Of a stretch of DNA of 64,000 nt, positions 42,719-54,056 are shown piece by piece. The notes below the pieces were generated by a model. It ran no database searches, was not told the origin of the DNA, and worked only from the letters and a program-made list of their open reading frames with translations. The stretch spans positions 191,997,155-192,061,154 of the forward strand of contig OZ024743.1 of assembly GCA_964016885.1 (NCBI GenBank), read 5' to 3'. Both the position numbers and the translations under genes were made by a program. This DNA comes from Eledone cirrhosa. Lineage: Eukaryota; Mollusca; Cephalopoda; Octopoda; Eledonidae. Numbering within the stretch: position 1 is the stretch's first letter; each line of letters starts with the position of its first letter.

Positions 42719-43150
42719 ATGTTCTTGAATATAATTGATTCATTGGTGAACAAGGATTAACAGCTGTTTGGAATACAATAACTTTCTCTTTTCACAGAAT
42801 TCTGTGGTCCACTAGGAAAGTACATTATCATTGATTTTTACAGTGCTAATTAGATGGGAGAAATCACTCATTGAATAGAACATTAGTCTATTGAAGACTA
42901 CTTTTCCCATAGAAAGAACAATATGCAGCATTGTAAGCCAATAAATTGCTCAGGAATTTTACATTGCAACTGCCACTTTGAATTATGAACTCTACTTCAA
43001 GTTGATTGGATATTGTAACATCGATAATACAATATGACAGCCAAAATCTTGGCTGAGTGTCCATTAATCTAAAGAAAAGAGTTTGGGTCTGTAGTGATTC
43101 TACAATCTTGTCTGGACTCATCCTAACAAGATCAGTATCTACTCTAATCA
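42719..43150 (-). other. Unrecognised minus-strand open stretch
   Basis: From 43150, TATTGTTTCAG resembles a splice acceptor. A frame of about 90 codons then runs to TAG at 42888 (RMSPDKIVESLQTQTLFFRL, NQLEVEFIIQSGSCNVKFLS). No domain is recognised and it does not match IFT122. It may be a transposon fragment. Confidence 0.25.
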
Positions 43151-43321
43151 GATGAACATCTGAAACAATAATTTGCCCCAGTCAGTAACAAAATACACAT
43201 AAACTGATTTATCTAATTTCATTAAACATAATTTTACTGTGGGCCATTTTATAATATTGTTTCTTAGGTAACACGATACTCAAAAGCATATAAGTATGTA
43301 CACACACAAGCATGTACATTA

Positions 43322-43361
<40 letters not shown>

Positions 43362-43387
43362 TATAGGAGCATTCCTCTCCGTATGAG

Positions 43388-43460
43388 ATGTTATCTGGTG
43401 TACCACAGGGATCTGTTCTTGACCCTCTTTTGTTTGTGGCATATATTAATGACATAGATG
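43388..43460 (+). pseudogene. LINE reverse transcriptase fragment
   Basis: LSGVPQGSVLDPLLFVAYIN then DID is the conserved 'xxGVPQGSVLGPLLFxxYINDxx' block of jockey/CR1-type reverse transcriptases. It is interrupted at 43463 by the inverted-repeat element. Confidence 0.8.
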
Positions 43461-43462
43461 CC

Positions 43463-44551
43463 ACACACTCCACACCCACATACATCGGCTCGAGGTCAAA
43501 GAAAAATATATACATATATATATATACACATCAACACAGTATTAAACCCGTAGAGTTAGTGTGGGTGGGTACACACACACTCTTTCACACACACCGAAGC
43601 GATGTCCAAGAAAAAAACAAATATAAGAATGTACCAACACAGCACTCACCGAAAGTTAGTTCACAAAGCAACAGAAGCTATGTTGGTCAAATCTCAATTT
43701 GACGATGTAAATTGGAAATATTGGGTTAACCAACGCCCGATACATACACACACACACACAAGCAAGTAAGTTCAGTTCATTGTTCTGCTATACGTGTATA
43801 GATCGAATTGTAACATCCATATCTTCAAGTGTATGTTATGGTATATACACATCCGAATCGTCCAAAAAAGGGGTATGTCCGGGTATATACACATCCATGT
43901 GAAGAGCAAGCAATCAGCTCATGTCGAACTCCTTGTGTACCGCTGTCCCATTGATAATCCGTGTCACCAAATCCGTGCGTGCAAGCAACCGCAATGTAGG
44001 CCGGCAAAGGGCTCCGTGTAGGGTTGGGTATTGGGTAAATGTGTCTGCAAGTGCGATTTCCCGTCATATGGGCCAATGAGCTTTTAAGATAGTTGTTTGG
44101 GTGGTGGAGGTGTGTTATCCAACACATCCTTTTTTGGGGGACGATTCGGATGTGTATATACCATAACATACACTTGAAGATATGGATGTTACAATTCGAT
44201 CTATACACGTATAGTAGAACACTGAACTGAACTTACTTGCTTGTGTGTGTGTGTGTATGTATCGGGCGTTGGTTAACCCAATATTTCCAATTTACATCGT
44301 CAAATTGAGATTTGACCGACATAGTTTCTGTTGCTTTGTGAACTAACTTTCGGTGAGTGCTGTGTTGGTACATTCTTATATTTGTTTTATTATATTTGTT
44401 TTTTTCTCGGACATCGCTTCGGTGTGTGTGAAAGAGTGTGTGTGTACCCACCCACACTAACTCTATGGGTTTAATACTGTGTTGATGTGTGTATATATAT
44501 GTATATATTTTTCTTTGACCTCGAGCCGATGTATGTGGGTGTGGAGTGTGT
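43463..44551. mobile_element. Large inverted-repeat element (arms about 410 bp)
   Basis: 43463-43872 and 44129-44551 are inverted copies with few differences, including a 14-base duplication (TTTTATTATATTTG) in the right arm. The 256-bp centre is GC-richer and has no coding motif. No terminal dinucleotide or obvious target duplication is visible. It interrupts the LINE fragment at 43388. A hammerhead-like fold follows at 44769-44858. It may be a foldback or Penelope-type terminal-repeat dimer. Confidence 0.8.
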
Positions 44552-44768
44552 GTGTACCCACTCACATTAACTGTGACTGACTGTATCCCTACAGATTTGA
44601 TTGATGTCCAGCGTATTTTGCAGCGATAGAAATCTGAAAACTTTTATGACCTCAACTGAAGTTAATAGCAGTCGCCGTGTTTCTGATTGGTGTGTCTCCA
44701 TATGAGGGAATGAATTCTGTGAGAGAACATCGTTATTTTTTCTCCCTCATATCAAGAATTTGAAGACA

Positions 44769-44858
44769 ATTCATTTTCACCTGATGAGATCAGTGATTAT
44801 CGATCATGGCTTCACAATCGATCTATCTTTTATTGAAACATGTGTCGTGATTAAATGA
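44769..44858 (+). ncRNA. Hammerhead-like fold
   Basis: CTGATGA at 44781-44787 and GAAA at 44835-44838 are intact. A short helix III (AC/GU with loop AUGU) is followed by UC, giving a predicted cut after 44846. Helix I pairs CAC and U (44777-44780) with GUGA (44847-44850), then after a two-base bulge pairs UUU, A, C, U with AAAUGA (44853-44858), about ten pairs. Helix II next to the core is weak (GAU with a G-U closing pair). It is a candidate, weaker than 25.6 kb. Confidence 0.45.
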
Positions 44859-44893
44859 TTGGAACTTTACCTTGCCTTCGGATTTTCATTTTG

Positions 44894-44894
<1 letters not shown>

Positions 44895-44932
<38 letters not shown>

Positions 44933-44974
44933 ATATATATATACATATACATATATATATATATATATATACAT

Positions 44975-45024
<50 letters not shown>
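44895..45024. repeat. TA/CATA microsatellite
   Basis: About 130 bases of (TA)n with CATA interruptions, directly abutting the 5' end of an RTE copy. Confidence 0.95.
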
Positions 45025-45027
<3 letters not shown>

Positions 45028-47136
45028 CAGAGGTCTGTGGCTGGAGTAAGACCTCAAGCAGGAGGAGAGTGACTTGGTGGTGGAACAATAAGGTAGATGA
45101 AGCAGTTAAGGCCAAGAGACAGGCATGGAAAGAATGGAAGAACGGGGGGAGCAGGGTACATTACATAGAGACCAAGAGGGAAGCTAGGCGACAAGTATAC
45201 TTAGCTAGGAGGGAAGCAGAGGATAGAAAATTCAAGCATGTTTTACAACGTGAGGACCAGAAACAGGAGGTATTCAAGATTGCAAGGCAGTGTGTCAGAG
45301 ATAGTTGTGATGTCATTGGAGAGAAGTGTATCCGGAATGATAAAGGTGAGCTTGCCTCGCAAGTGCTGAGAAGAAAGATGCATGGAAGAGTCATTATGAT
45401 AGATTACTAAATGAGGAGAATGCATGGGAAGAAGAGACCCTACCCCAAGTAGACCCTATAGAGGGACCAGCAGTACAAGTCAGCAGCAGCGTAGTAAGTA
45501 AGGCAATCAAAGATATGAAGATGGGGAAGGCAACCAGTCCATCGGATATAGCTGCCGAGATGCTGAAGGCATCTGGGTCTGTAGGTCACACTATAACCAC
45601 ACGTATCGTTAACCAGGTAATACTAGAAGGGGCCATACCAAAAGATTGGTGCAGTAGCATCATTGTCAACTGCTACAAAGGTAAAGGCGATGCACTAGAT
45701 AGAGGAAACTATAGAGGTATAAAGTTGATGGACCAGGTCATGAAAGTAACAGAAAGAGTTATAGCACAGCTGATTAGGGACCGGGTGAATATAGACGAGA
45801 TGCAATTTGGGTTTGTACCAGGAAGAGGCACCACTGATGCCCTCTTCCTTGTGAGGCAATTACAGGAAAAGTACCTAGCTAAAAGTAAGCCACTCTACTT
45901 GGCATTTGTCGACCTTGAGAAAGCCTTTGACAGAGTTCCACGTGCTGTAATCTGGTGGGCTCTTAGAAAACTAGGAGTAGATGAATGGCTTGTGAAAGCG
46001 GTACAAGCCATGTATAGGGGAGCAGTCAGCAAAGTTAGGATTAGCAATGAGTATAGCGAGGAATTTAGCGTACAGGTTGGGGTCCACCAGGGCTCTGTTC
46101 TTAGCCCTCTCCTGTTCATCATAATCCTGCAGGCAATAACGGAGGAGTTTAAGACCGGATGCCCATGGGAACTCCTGTATGCTGATGACCTCGCACTCAT
46201 AGCTGAATCTATGGTAGAACTAGAGAATAAATTCCAAACCTGGAAGCAGGGACTAGAGAGAAAGGGTCTCAAAGTCAACATGACAAAGACTAAGGTCCTT
46301 GTAAGTAGACGAGAAAACAGAACCCAGATCCCCTCAGGGAAATGGCCTTGCTCAGTATGTAGGAAAGGTGTAGGTAGGAACTCCATTCTCTGCCCCAAAT
46401 GCAAACAATGGGTACACAAGAGATGTAGCGGGATCTCAGGAAGCTTAATTAAGAATGTAGGATTCACATGCAGCAGCTGTGCTGAAACAGCAAGCAGCCA
46501 CAGGAAACAAGTACCACCAATCTCTGGGAGGGCCCTGTAGAAACAGTAGACAGCTTCTGCTACCTAGGTGACCGAATTAGCAACGGAGGTGGGTGTTCAG
46601 AAAGTACAATAACTAGGGTAAGAACGGGATGGAAGAAGTTTAGGGAACTACTACCACTGCTAGCTGCAAAAGGCTTCTCCCTCAGAATGAAAGGCAGACT
46701 GTATGATGCGTGTATCCGAACAGCGATGTTGCATGGTAGTGAGACCTGGGCGCTGAAGGTGGAAGACTTACGTAGATTAGAGAGAAACGAAGCCTGCATG
46801 CTCCGATGGATGTGTAACAGTAATATACGTGAACGACAAAGCATAAATGAATTGAGAGAGAGACTGAGCATAAGAGGAATCAAATGCTGTGTGCAGGAGA
46901 GGCGGTTGCGCTGGTATGGACATGTGATGCGTATGAAGGATGACAGCTGCATAAAAAGGTGCAGAGCACTAGAAGTTGATGGAAACCGCGGAGTGGGGAG
47001 ACCCAAGATGACCTGGGATGAGGTGATAAAAGCCGACCTTACCCAATTACACCTCTCAAAGACAATGACACACGACCGTGACTTCTGGCGTCACGCAGTA
47101 ATACAGAGTACCCGACCTCCCATGGGTACATGCTGA
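45025..47136 (+). pseudogene. RTE reverse transcriptase with PHD finger, copy 6, two frameshifts
   Basis: Three frames together give the linker ([20 protein letters not shown]), reverse transcriptase ([63 protein letters not shown]) and the PHD finger ([25 protein letters not shown]). The C-terminus has [35 protein letters not shown] and GRPKMTWDEVI. Breaks lie near 45350 and 46515-46540. It is more diverged from the 19.5 and 54 kb copies than those are from each other, so it is older or a different lineage. Confidence 0.88.
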
Positions 47137-47440
47137 AGCATATAAACAATATGCCCCCACACACCCCACCGCAAGGTGGTCGTGGAGGTGCCACGGCAAA
47201 AAAGCACCCAGCCCACACTGTAAAGTGGACGTGTAGGCGCCACGAAAAAGCACCCAGCACTCACTGTAAATGAGGTTGGTGTTAGGAAGGGCATCCAGCT
47301 GTAGAAATCAAGCCAGATCAGTTTCTGTATGAGCAAGGCATGGTCAGCCGACCAGACACTGCACACAACAGGACAACCCGTCTAACCCATGCTAGCGTGG
47401 AAGAACGGACGTAAAACGGTGATGATGATGATGATGATAC
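45025..47440 (+). mobile_element. RTE subfamily-A LINE, copy 6
   Basis: It is 5' truncated in the linker after the endonuclease (at [16 protein letters not shown]), directly against (TA)n. Coding runs to TGA at about 47134 and the 3' UTR to 47440, with two copies of the ~48-bp module at 47165-47270. The tail is ACGGACGTAAAACGGTGATG then (ATG)n. Confidence 0.92.
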
Positions 47441-47480
47441 ACATATATATATATATATACATACACATATATATATACAT

Positions 47481-47528
<48 letters not shown>

Positions 47529-47529
47529 T
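47441..47529. repeat. TA/CATA microsatellite
   Basis: It sits between the (GAT)n tail of copy 6 and the 5' end of copy 7. Confidence 0.95.
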
Positions 47530-49360
47530 GCTTTCATGGTATAATGTAACGTACAAATATTTCTTCACTTTTCCACCATTTTAATTCCTTAGTCCATTCG
47601 TCATTCTGTATCATTTTTCCCCGAATCCAATCTTTGCCTTTCTACTCGATACTCTGTCGTATTTTCCAAAACAAATCTTGTATCATTGTTTTTATGCTTG
47701 TTAAATTATGCCCAAAATACGGGGATCTTATTTAAACCTTAACCTTCTCACTAACTACCCAATATCCCTCCCACCCGCCCCCACGCACCACCATTATTAC
47801 GTGGGCCAATCATAAGTCAGAGGCCATTACTATCGCTTACCTGGTTGCCTTTCGATATGATGGATGGACTACCGAATTCTGGAAGTTGAAAAGAAAAATC
47901 TGGACGCTCAGTGACAATGCCAAAGATAAAAACAAATTCACCTTATGGACGAGAATGCAAGGACTCCTCCTCTTTGTTTCGGCCGCGGATGGCTAACATA
48001 ACACCATCTCCCCCCCCCCCCCCCCCCCTCCCCCGCTCCCCACCTTCCAAACGCAATCCAAATCTTCAGAGTTGATACCATGAATGTAGGCACCTTAAAG
48101 GGTCGCTCTAACGAGGTTGTAGAAATGCTTGAACGTAAGGAGGTCGATGTTTGTTGTATTCAAGAGACCAAGTGGAGGGGTGGGTCTGCTAGATTCATCG
48201 TGGGTAAGGAACGATGCTATAAGCTTTTCTGGGTGGGAAATGACAATGGGCTGGGTGGAGTAGGAATCATGGTAGCAGAAAAGTGGGCAGATAAGATAAT
48301 AGACGTAAATAGAGTGAACGACAGAATAATTAAAATAAGACTTGTCCTCAATAGAACTACGGTGACTGTAATATCTGCGTACGCACCCGACTGCCCGGCA
48401 CTATAAAAGACATTCTATGAGACACTGATGCTCGCTACCTCCCAAATAACCAACAGTGACTATATAATTATTGCAGGCGACCTAAATGGTCACGTTGGAC
48501 AACATTGTGACGGCTATGACGGAATCCATGGAGGCTATGGGTTTGGTACTAGAAATGAGGAAGGCTCCAGAATCCTGAAATTCTGTGACGCAAATAACCT
48601 AACTATCTGTAAGACTAACTTCAAAAAACGAGACAATCACTTGATCACCTATAGATCGGGGGAACATACAAGCCAGGTAGATTATATGCTTACCAGGAGA
48701 CGTGACAGAGTGTCTGTTGGGATCAGATGTTGTTTACTCGAGAGAAAACTACGTTGGTATGGTCACGTGATGCGCATGAAAGACGACAGCTGTATAAAAA
48801 AGTGCAGGGCAATAAAAATAGACGGTAGCCACGGAGTAGGCAGACCCAGAAAAACCTGGGACGACTTGATAAATTCCGACCTCACACACTTACACCTCTC
48901 CAAGACAATGTCACTGGACCGACAGCTTTGGCGCTACACAGTAATAGAGAAGACCCGCCTTACCTAAGTACAAACTGAAACCTACTACAGTCAGTAGGCA
49001 CTTCTAACAAAATACACCCCTGTCCCACTACCCACACCCCATCCACACCACCCATTTCAATGTAAAGTTACGTTGGTGTCACAACATCCAGCCCGAAACA
49101 AATGAGGTCGTGTAGGTGTCACGACAAAAAAACACACAGTCCATGCTGTAATGTGGCCGTGTAGGTAACACGGTAAAAACCTCCCAGACCCACACTGTAA
49201 ATGTGGTTGGTGTTAGGAAGGGCATCCAGCCGTAGAAAACCCACCAGACAGTCCTATGCGAGCAAGACAACCACTCTTGCCTCAAGTGGGAAAACTCCCG
49301 TCCAGACCCATGCAAGCGTGGAATATGGACATTAAACGATGATGATGATGATGATGATAC
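47530..49360 (+). mobile_element. RTE subfamily-A LINE, copy 7: 5' UTR present, middle deleted
   Basis: This is the only copy with the 5' region: about 550 bp of leader containing a C-run of about 20 (48010-48030), then the endonuclease start at 48080. The reverse transcriptase and PHD finger are gone. The 3' UTR runs 48967-49330 and the tail is (GAT)n at 49337-49358. Total length is 1.8 kb, against about 3.6 kb expected for a full element. Confidence 0.88.
48080..48967 (+). pseudogene. RTE endonuclease fused to C-terminus by internal deletion
   Basis: MNVGTLKGRSNEVVEMLERK, VDVCCIQETKWRG and VISAYAPD are N-terminal endonuclease motifs. A TAA near 48404 stops the frame. The next frame continues IIIAGDLNGHVGQHCDGYDG to TRRRDRVSV and is joined in frame at about 48719 to [20 protein letters not shown] and the end (TVIEKTRLT). 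About 1.9 kb is missing, and the join keeps the reading frame. With the stop it cannot make the fusion as it is. Confidence 0.85.
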
Positions 49361-49500
49361 ATATATATATATATATATACATACACATATATATATACAT
49401 ACACATATATATATACATACACATATATATATACATATACATATATATATACATATATATATACATACACATATATATATATATATATATATACATACAC

Positions 49501-49541
<41 letters not shown>

Positions 49542-49628
49542 CATACACATATATATATACATACACATACACATATATATATACATACACATATATATAT
49601 ACATACACACACATATATATATATATAT
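49361..49628. repeat. TA/CATA microsatellite between two RTE tails
   Basis: About 270 bases of (TA)n and (CACATA)n. Copy 7 ends on its left with (GAT)n and the subfamily-B copy ends on its right with (ATC)n, so the two are tail to tail. Confidence 0.95.
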
Positions 49629-52600
49629 CATCATCATCATCATTTTACGTCCGCTTTTCCCTGCTTGCAAGGGTGGGACGGGTCTTATTCAGCACAGCAT
49701 CTCTCCACTCATCACGGTCCCTCGTCATCTCCACCGTGAGCTTCAATGATCTGAGGTCTGTTCTCACCACCTCCGCCCATGTTTTTCGTGGTCTACCTCT
49801 ACCACGTCTTCCTTCAACTGGCATTTCCTGGCACTTCTTCACCCATCGGTCATCCTCCATGCGCATCACATGTTCATACCACCTCAGTCTCCTCTCCCGT
49901 ACACTACATTCTATCCCTCTCAGACACAGTTTCTCTCTCAACACATTTATGCTGGGTCGTTCACGCACATTTACACTGCACATCCAACGGAGCATGCTTG
50001 CCTCATTTCTCTCCAGCCGTCGCATATCCTCTGCGGTTGCTGCCCATGTCTCACTACGATGCAGCATCGCGCTCCTCACACAGGCATCATACAACCGGCC
50101 TTTCGTATGCAGGGAGAAACCCTTCTTCGTCAACAGAGGAAGCAGCTCCCTAAACTTCTTCCAACCCGTCTTTATTCTAGATACTATGGCCTCGGAACAC
50201 CCTCCTCCCATGCTAATCTGATCTCCCAGGTACCGGAAGCTATCCACCACTTCTATAGCGCCCTCTCGCATTTGAAAAATGTGTCTATCAGTGTGACTTC
50301 TACTGTCTAATTTCCCTGTACATCTACTGCATACATATTTCTCCCTACCTGTTAGTTTGCCTGCTATCCCGCTACATCTCTTGTGTACCCAGGACCTGCA
50401 TTGTGTGCATTTTATAGAATTTATGCCAGTTCCTTTTCTGCATATCAAACATGGCCATTTCCCTGACGGAATCAGGGTTTTGTCCTCTTTTCTACTCATC
50501 AACACTTTTGTCTTAGCTAGATTTACTCTCAGTCCTCTTGCTTCCAACTGCTGTTTCCATAGCCGGAATTTATTCTCTAGCTCCTCTACTGATTCTGCTA
50601 TAAGAGCCAGATCGTCAGCATAGAGAAGTTCCCATGGACAGCCAGTCTTAAACTCCTCTGTTATGGCTTGGAGGACTATAATGAACAAGAGCGGGCTGAG
50701 GACCGAACCCTGATGTACTCCTACTTGTATCTGGAATTCCTCACTAAACTCCATTCCTACCCTGACTTTACTGAGAGTACCTCTGTACAAAGTTTGCACT
50801 GTCCTCACAAGCCATTCCTCAACACCTAGCTTCCTTAGGGACCACCAGATGACAGATCGGGGTACCCTATCAAAGGCCTTCTCTAGGTCAACAAAGGCTG
50901 AGTATAGTGGCTTATTCTTCTCTAAGAACCTCTCTTGCATTTGTCTCACCAAGAAGAGGCATCTGTTGTACTCTTCCCAGGCACAAAACCAAACTGCATC
51001 TCATCTAGTTTGACCCTTTCTCTAATTAGTTGTGCTAAAATCCTTTCTGCCACTTTCATAACCTGATCTATCAGTTTTATACCCTATAATTGCTCCTCTC
51101 CAAAGCATCCCCTTTACCTTTGTAGCAATTTATGAGAATACTGCTGCACCAGTCTTTGGGTATGACACCACCATATATAGCCTGATTGATGATGCGTGCA
51201 ACCAGTTTAGTGCCTACGTCCCCTGATGCTTTCAGCATCTCAGCAACTATTCCCGATGGTCCGGCCGCCTTACCATTTTTCATTTCCCTAATCGCCTCTT
51301 GGACCCTATATTCGTCAATCTCAATAGCTGGTCCCTCTGTTGGATCTACCAAGGGTAATTTCTCTCTCTCCCATTCGTTCTCCACATTCATCAGTCTCTC
51401 ATAATGACATTTCCAGGCCTCTTTTTTCTGGTCATTCGTGACACTAAGTACACCGGCATCATCCCGGACACATTTATCACCAACAACATCCTGATTTGCA
51501 TTGACACACTGCCTTGCAATGTGGAACACCGCACGCCTCTGATCTTCCCGTCGCAGAACATTGGCAAACCTCCTACTCTCTGCCTCCCTGCGTGCTAAGT
51601 ACACCTGACGTCTAGCTTCTCTCTTAGTGGCTGTATATTCTTCCCTACTCCCACCCTTTTTCCAAGCCTTCCATGCTAGTCTTTTGTCTCTAATAGCCTT
51701 ATCTACTGTGCTGTTCCACCACCAGGTCACTCTCTGTCTGGTTGGAGCTCTGCTCCAGCCACAGGTTTCATCAGTAGCATGCAGCAAGTTGTCACGTAAG
51801 TACTTCCAGTTATTATCTATGTCATACGTCTCTAAATCGTCTTCTTTTTCGTCATATACATCTTGAAGGGCTTTCCTAAATTTGAATTTTAGTGAAAGGT
51901 CTTTTAGCTTCCAGACCTTTCTTCTCCACACCTTCCTATATGTCTCATTCTATCTCTTGCTTACTGAGATATCACTAACAACTAACCTATGCTGTGGGGT
52001 ATATTCTTCCCCAGGGTATGCCTTGGTATTAGACACTATCTGCCTGTCCCGCTGCCTAACTAGCAGGAAGTCAATCTGGCTTATGTGCTCACCAGATTTG
52101 TAGGTTATTAGGTGATTGGCAGGTTTCTGGAAGTTTGTGTTGCAAATAGTCAATGTACTTGCATCACAAAATTCAAGAAGTCTCACTCCTTCTTCATTTC
52201 TTGAACCGTAACCGTGCCCACCATGTACCCCAGTGTAACCATCCTGGAGCTGTCCAACATGACCATTGAAGTCTCCTGCTAGCATAACGATGTCTCCGTC
52301 CTCTGTCATTGTGGTTGTTTGCAAAAGTTGCTCATAAAAGCAGTCTTTCTCATCTTTGCCTAGGCCTGCTTGGGGAGCATAGACCGAGATGATTGTCAGT
52401 AGTTTCCTACCTACAACTAATCTAAGCTTAATTATTCGATTACTAACTCGAACTACCTCTATTGTCTTATTGATCCATTTCTCAGCCAGGAAAATGCCTA
52501 CTCCCCCTAGCCCATCATCCTTATCTACCCAGAATAGCTTATAGCTAAGACGCTTGCCTACGACTAGTCTCGCAGAGGCACCTCTCCATCTCACCTCTTG

Positions 52601-52915
52601 CACGCAGCACACATCCACCTGCCTTCTCTCCAGCATCTCCGCTATTTCAGCAGATCTACCTCTGAGAGTGCCAACATTAAGTGTTGCAACTCTGAGATGC
52701 GACGTCTTCATATTTTTCTATGCTGTTTTGTTGCTGTGCTGATAAGTTTTTTGGCATTGATACACTGGTTGGATGCCCTTCCTAACACCAGCGCCACTTT
52801 ACAGCATGGACTGGGTGCTTTTATTTGTGCCACCAGCACTAGAGAGGATGTCTTACTAGACTCAAGGGCCCCCTCTACCCCTCCATTTTACAGCATGGTC
52901 ATTAAAAAAAAAAAA
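49629..52915 (-). mobile_element. RTE subfamily-B LINE, near full length
   Basis: The (ATC)n tail at 49629-49643 adjoins the stop codon directly. The start codon of the protein is at 52711. Upstream, about 200 bp of 5' UTR contains AGCACCCAGTCCATGCTGTA and TTAGGAAGGGCATCCAACC, the module otherwise found in RTE-A 3' UTRs and SINEs. The element ends at an A-rich run near 52905-52930. Confidence 0.9.
49645..52711 (-). pseudogene. RTE-B endonuclease/reverse transcriptase/PHD protein, three breaks
   Basis: The first frame (52711-51950) is a whole endonuclease: VATLNVGTLRGR, VCCVQEVRWRG, ISVYAPQAG, LAGDFNGHVG, SQIDFLL, PQHRLVVSD. After a stop at about 51949, the second frame (51931-51077) carries the linker and the start of reverse transcriptase ([26 protein letters not shown]). 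The third (50952-49645) has [37 protein letters not shown], a PHD finger (CLICRKGTG, CTQCRSWVHKRC, CSRC), [11 protein letters not shown] and [10 protein letters not shown]. Two frameshifts lie in 50953-51076. Repairing three lesions would give about 1,020 residues, the usual RTE size. It shares domain order with subfamily A. Confidence 0.9.
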
Positions 52916-53880
52916 AATAAATAAAAAAAACTTATTGACACGACTCACACACCAATACTCATGCATACAAAATCAAAATCAAAATCGTCAAAATCACTAT
53001 CATGTCAACTGTTGACCTTTCCCAGTCCAGTTCGGCTTGTATATAATAACAATAACAATAATAATTGTTCGCTTTACGCTGGTAATGGCGGTGGTGGATA
53101 GTGTCAGTGTGGTGGTGGTGGATGGTATCAGCGTGGTGGTGGTGGCAGTTGTTGGTGCTGTAGTTGTTATTGTAGTTGTTGTTGCTGTTGTTGTTGTCCT
53201 TCATTTCACTGCTGCTGTTGCTGCAGACAATGGTGTTGATGCTGTTATTGCTGTCGCATATATACAAATACATACACACACACACATTCAACACAGACGA
53301 TGGTGTTGTTGCTGTTGTTGTTGTTGTTGTTGTTGTAGTTGTTGCTGTGTTGAAATCTGGTCGCATCCACTGAGATATACATATACACACACATACACAT
53401 ATGTATATACACATACATACATCAAAAGAGAGTCAGCAGTATGTCAACAGGGGACAGGACAGCGACCTTAGAGTAATCTGGTGATGGTGGGGAGCGAGTG
53501 TAGGCGTTATTGTTATTGTGGTGACGGGGGGGGGGGGTCAGTGAGATGTTACAAGTTCATAGATCACTTCTCTCTTTTCCTCTCTCTTCAAAATTTTGAA
53601 TTTATGGCCTTTTGCAATGGCGGACAAGTATATATAATATATATATATGACGCAAAGAAAAGAAAATTTTCACTGATATGAAAGATTTCCTGGTAGAAGT
53701 TCAGGTGTATTCAGTGTTGGTATCCAGTGTCGGTGTATCCAATTAGAAAATCCAACGAATTTTTGAGAGGGGTCCACGCAAGCATATATATAGATATATA
53801 TATGTATATATGCAAAATGCAAGCAGAAATAACAACACATATACTAATGAACATACATTAAACACAGAGGGACTGTAAAT
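52916..53880. other. IFT122 upstream region: trinucleotide repeats, no exon
   Basis: 53090-53350 has (GGT)n, (GTT)n and (TGTTGC)-type tracts. 53527-53538 is a G run. The rest is AT-rich. No IFT122 exon is recognised. Confidence 0.5.
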
Positions 53881-54022
53881 GATAATAGCAATATCTAGAT
53901 ATAAATATATATATATATATATATATACATATATATATACATATATATATACATATTTATATACATATATATATATACATATATATATATATACATATAT
54001 ATATATACATATATATATATAC

Positions 54023-54054
<32 letters not shown>
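53881..54054. repeat. (TA)n/(CATA)n microsatellite
   Basis: About 150 bases of TA with CATA, running directly into the 5' end of an RTE copy. Confidence 0.95.

Positions 54055-54056
<2 letters not shown>

Noticed and set aside
43501..44565. Frames in the arms of the large inverted repeat (IKPVELVWVGTHTLFHTHRS)
   Set aside because: They pass through CA/TG repeats, are mirrored in the other arm and have no recognisable motif.
49079..49670. Long Tyr/Ile- or Cys/Ile/Tyr-rich open frames across TA/CATA repeats
   Set aside because: They are translations of microsatellite DNA. The same is true at 44850-45115, 53743-54150, 58944-59460, 10768-11045 and 24474-24755.
52959..53471. Val-rich or Asn/His/Thr-rich frames on both strands
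   Set aside because: They are translations of (GTT)n and (GGT)n tracts. No domain or splice context supports them.
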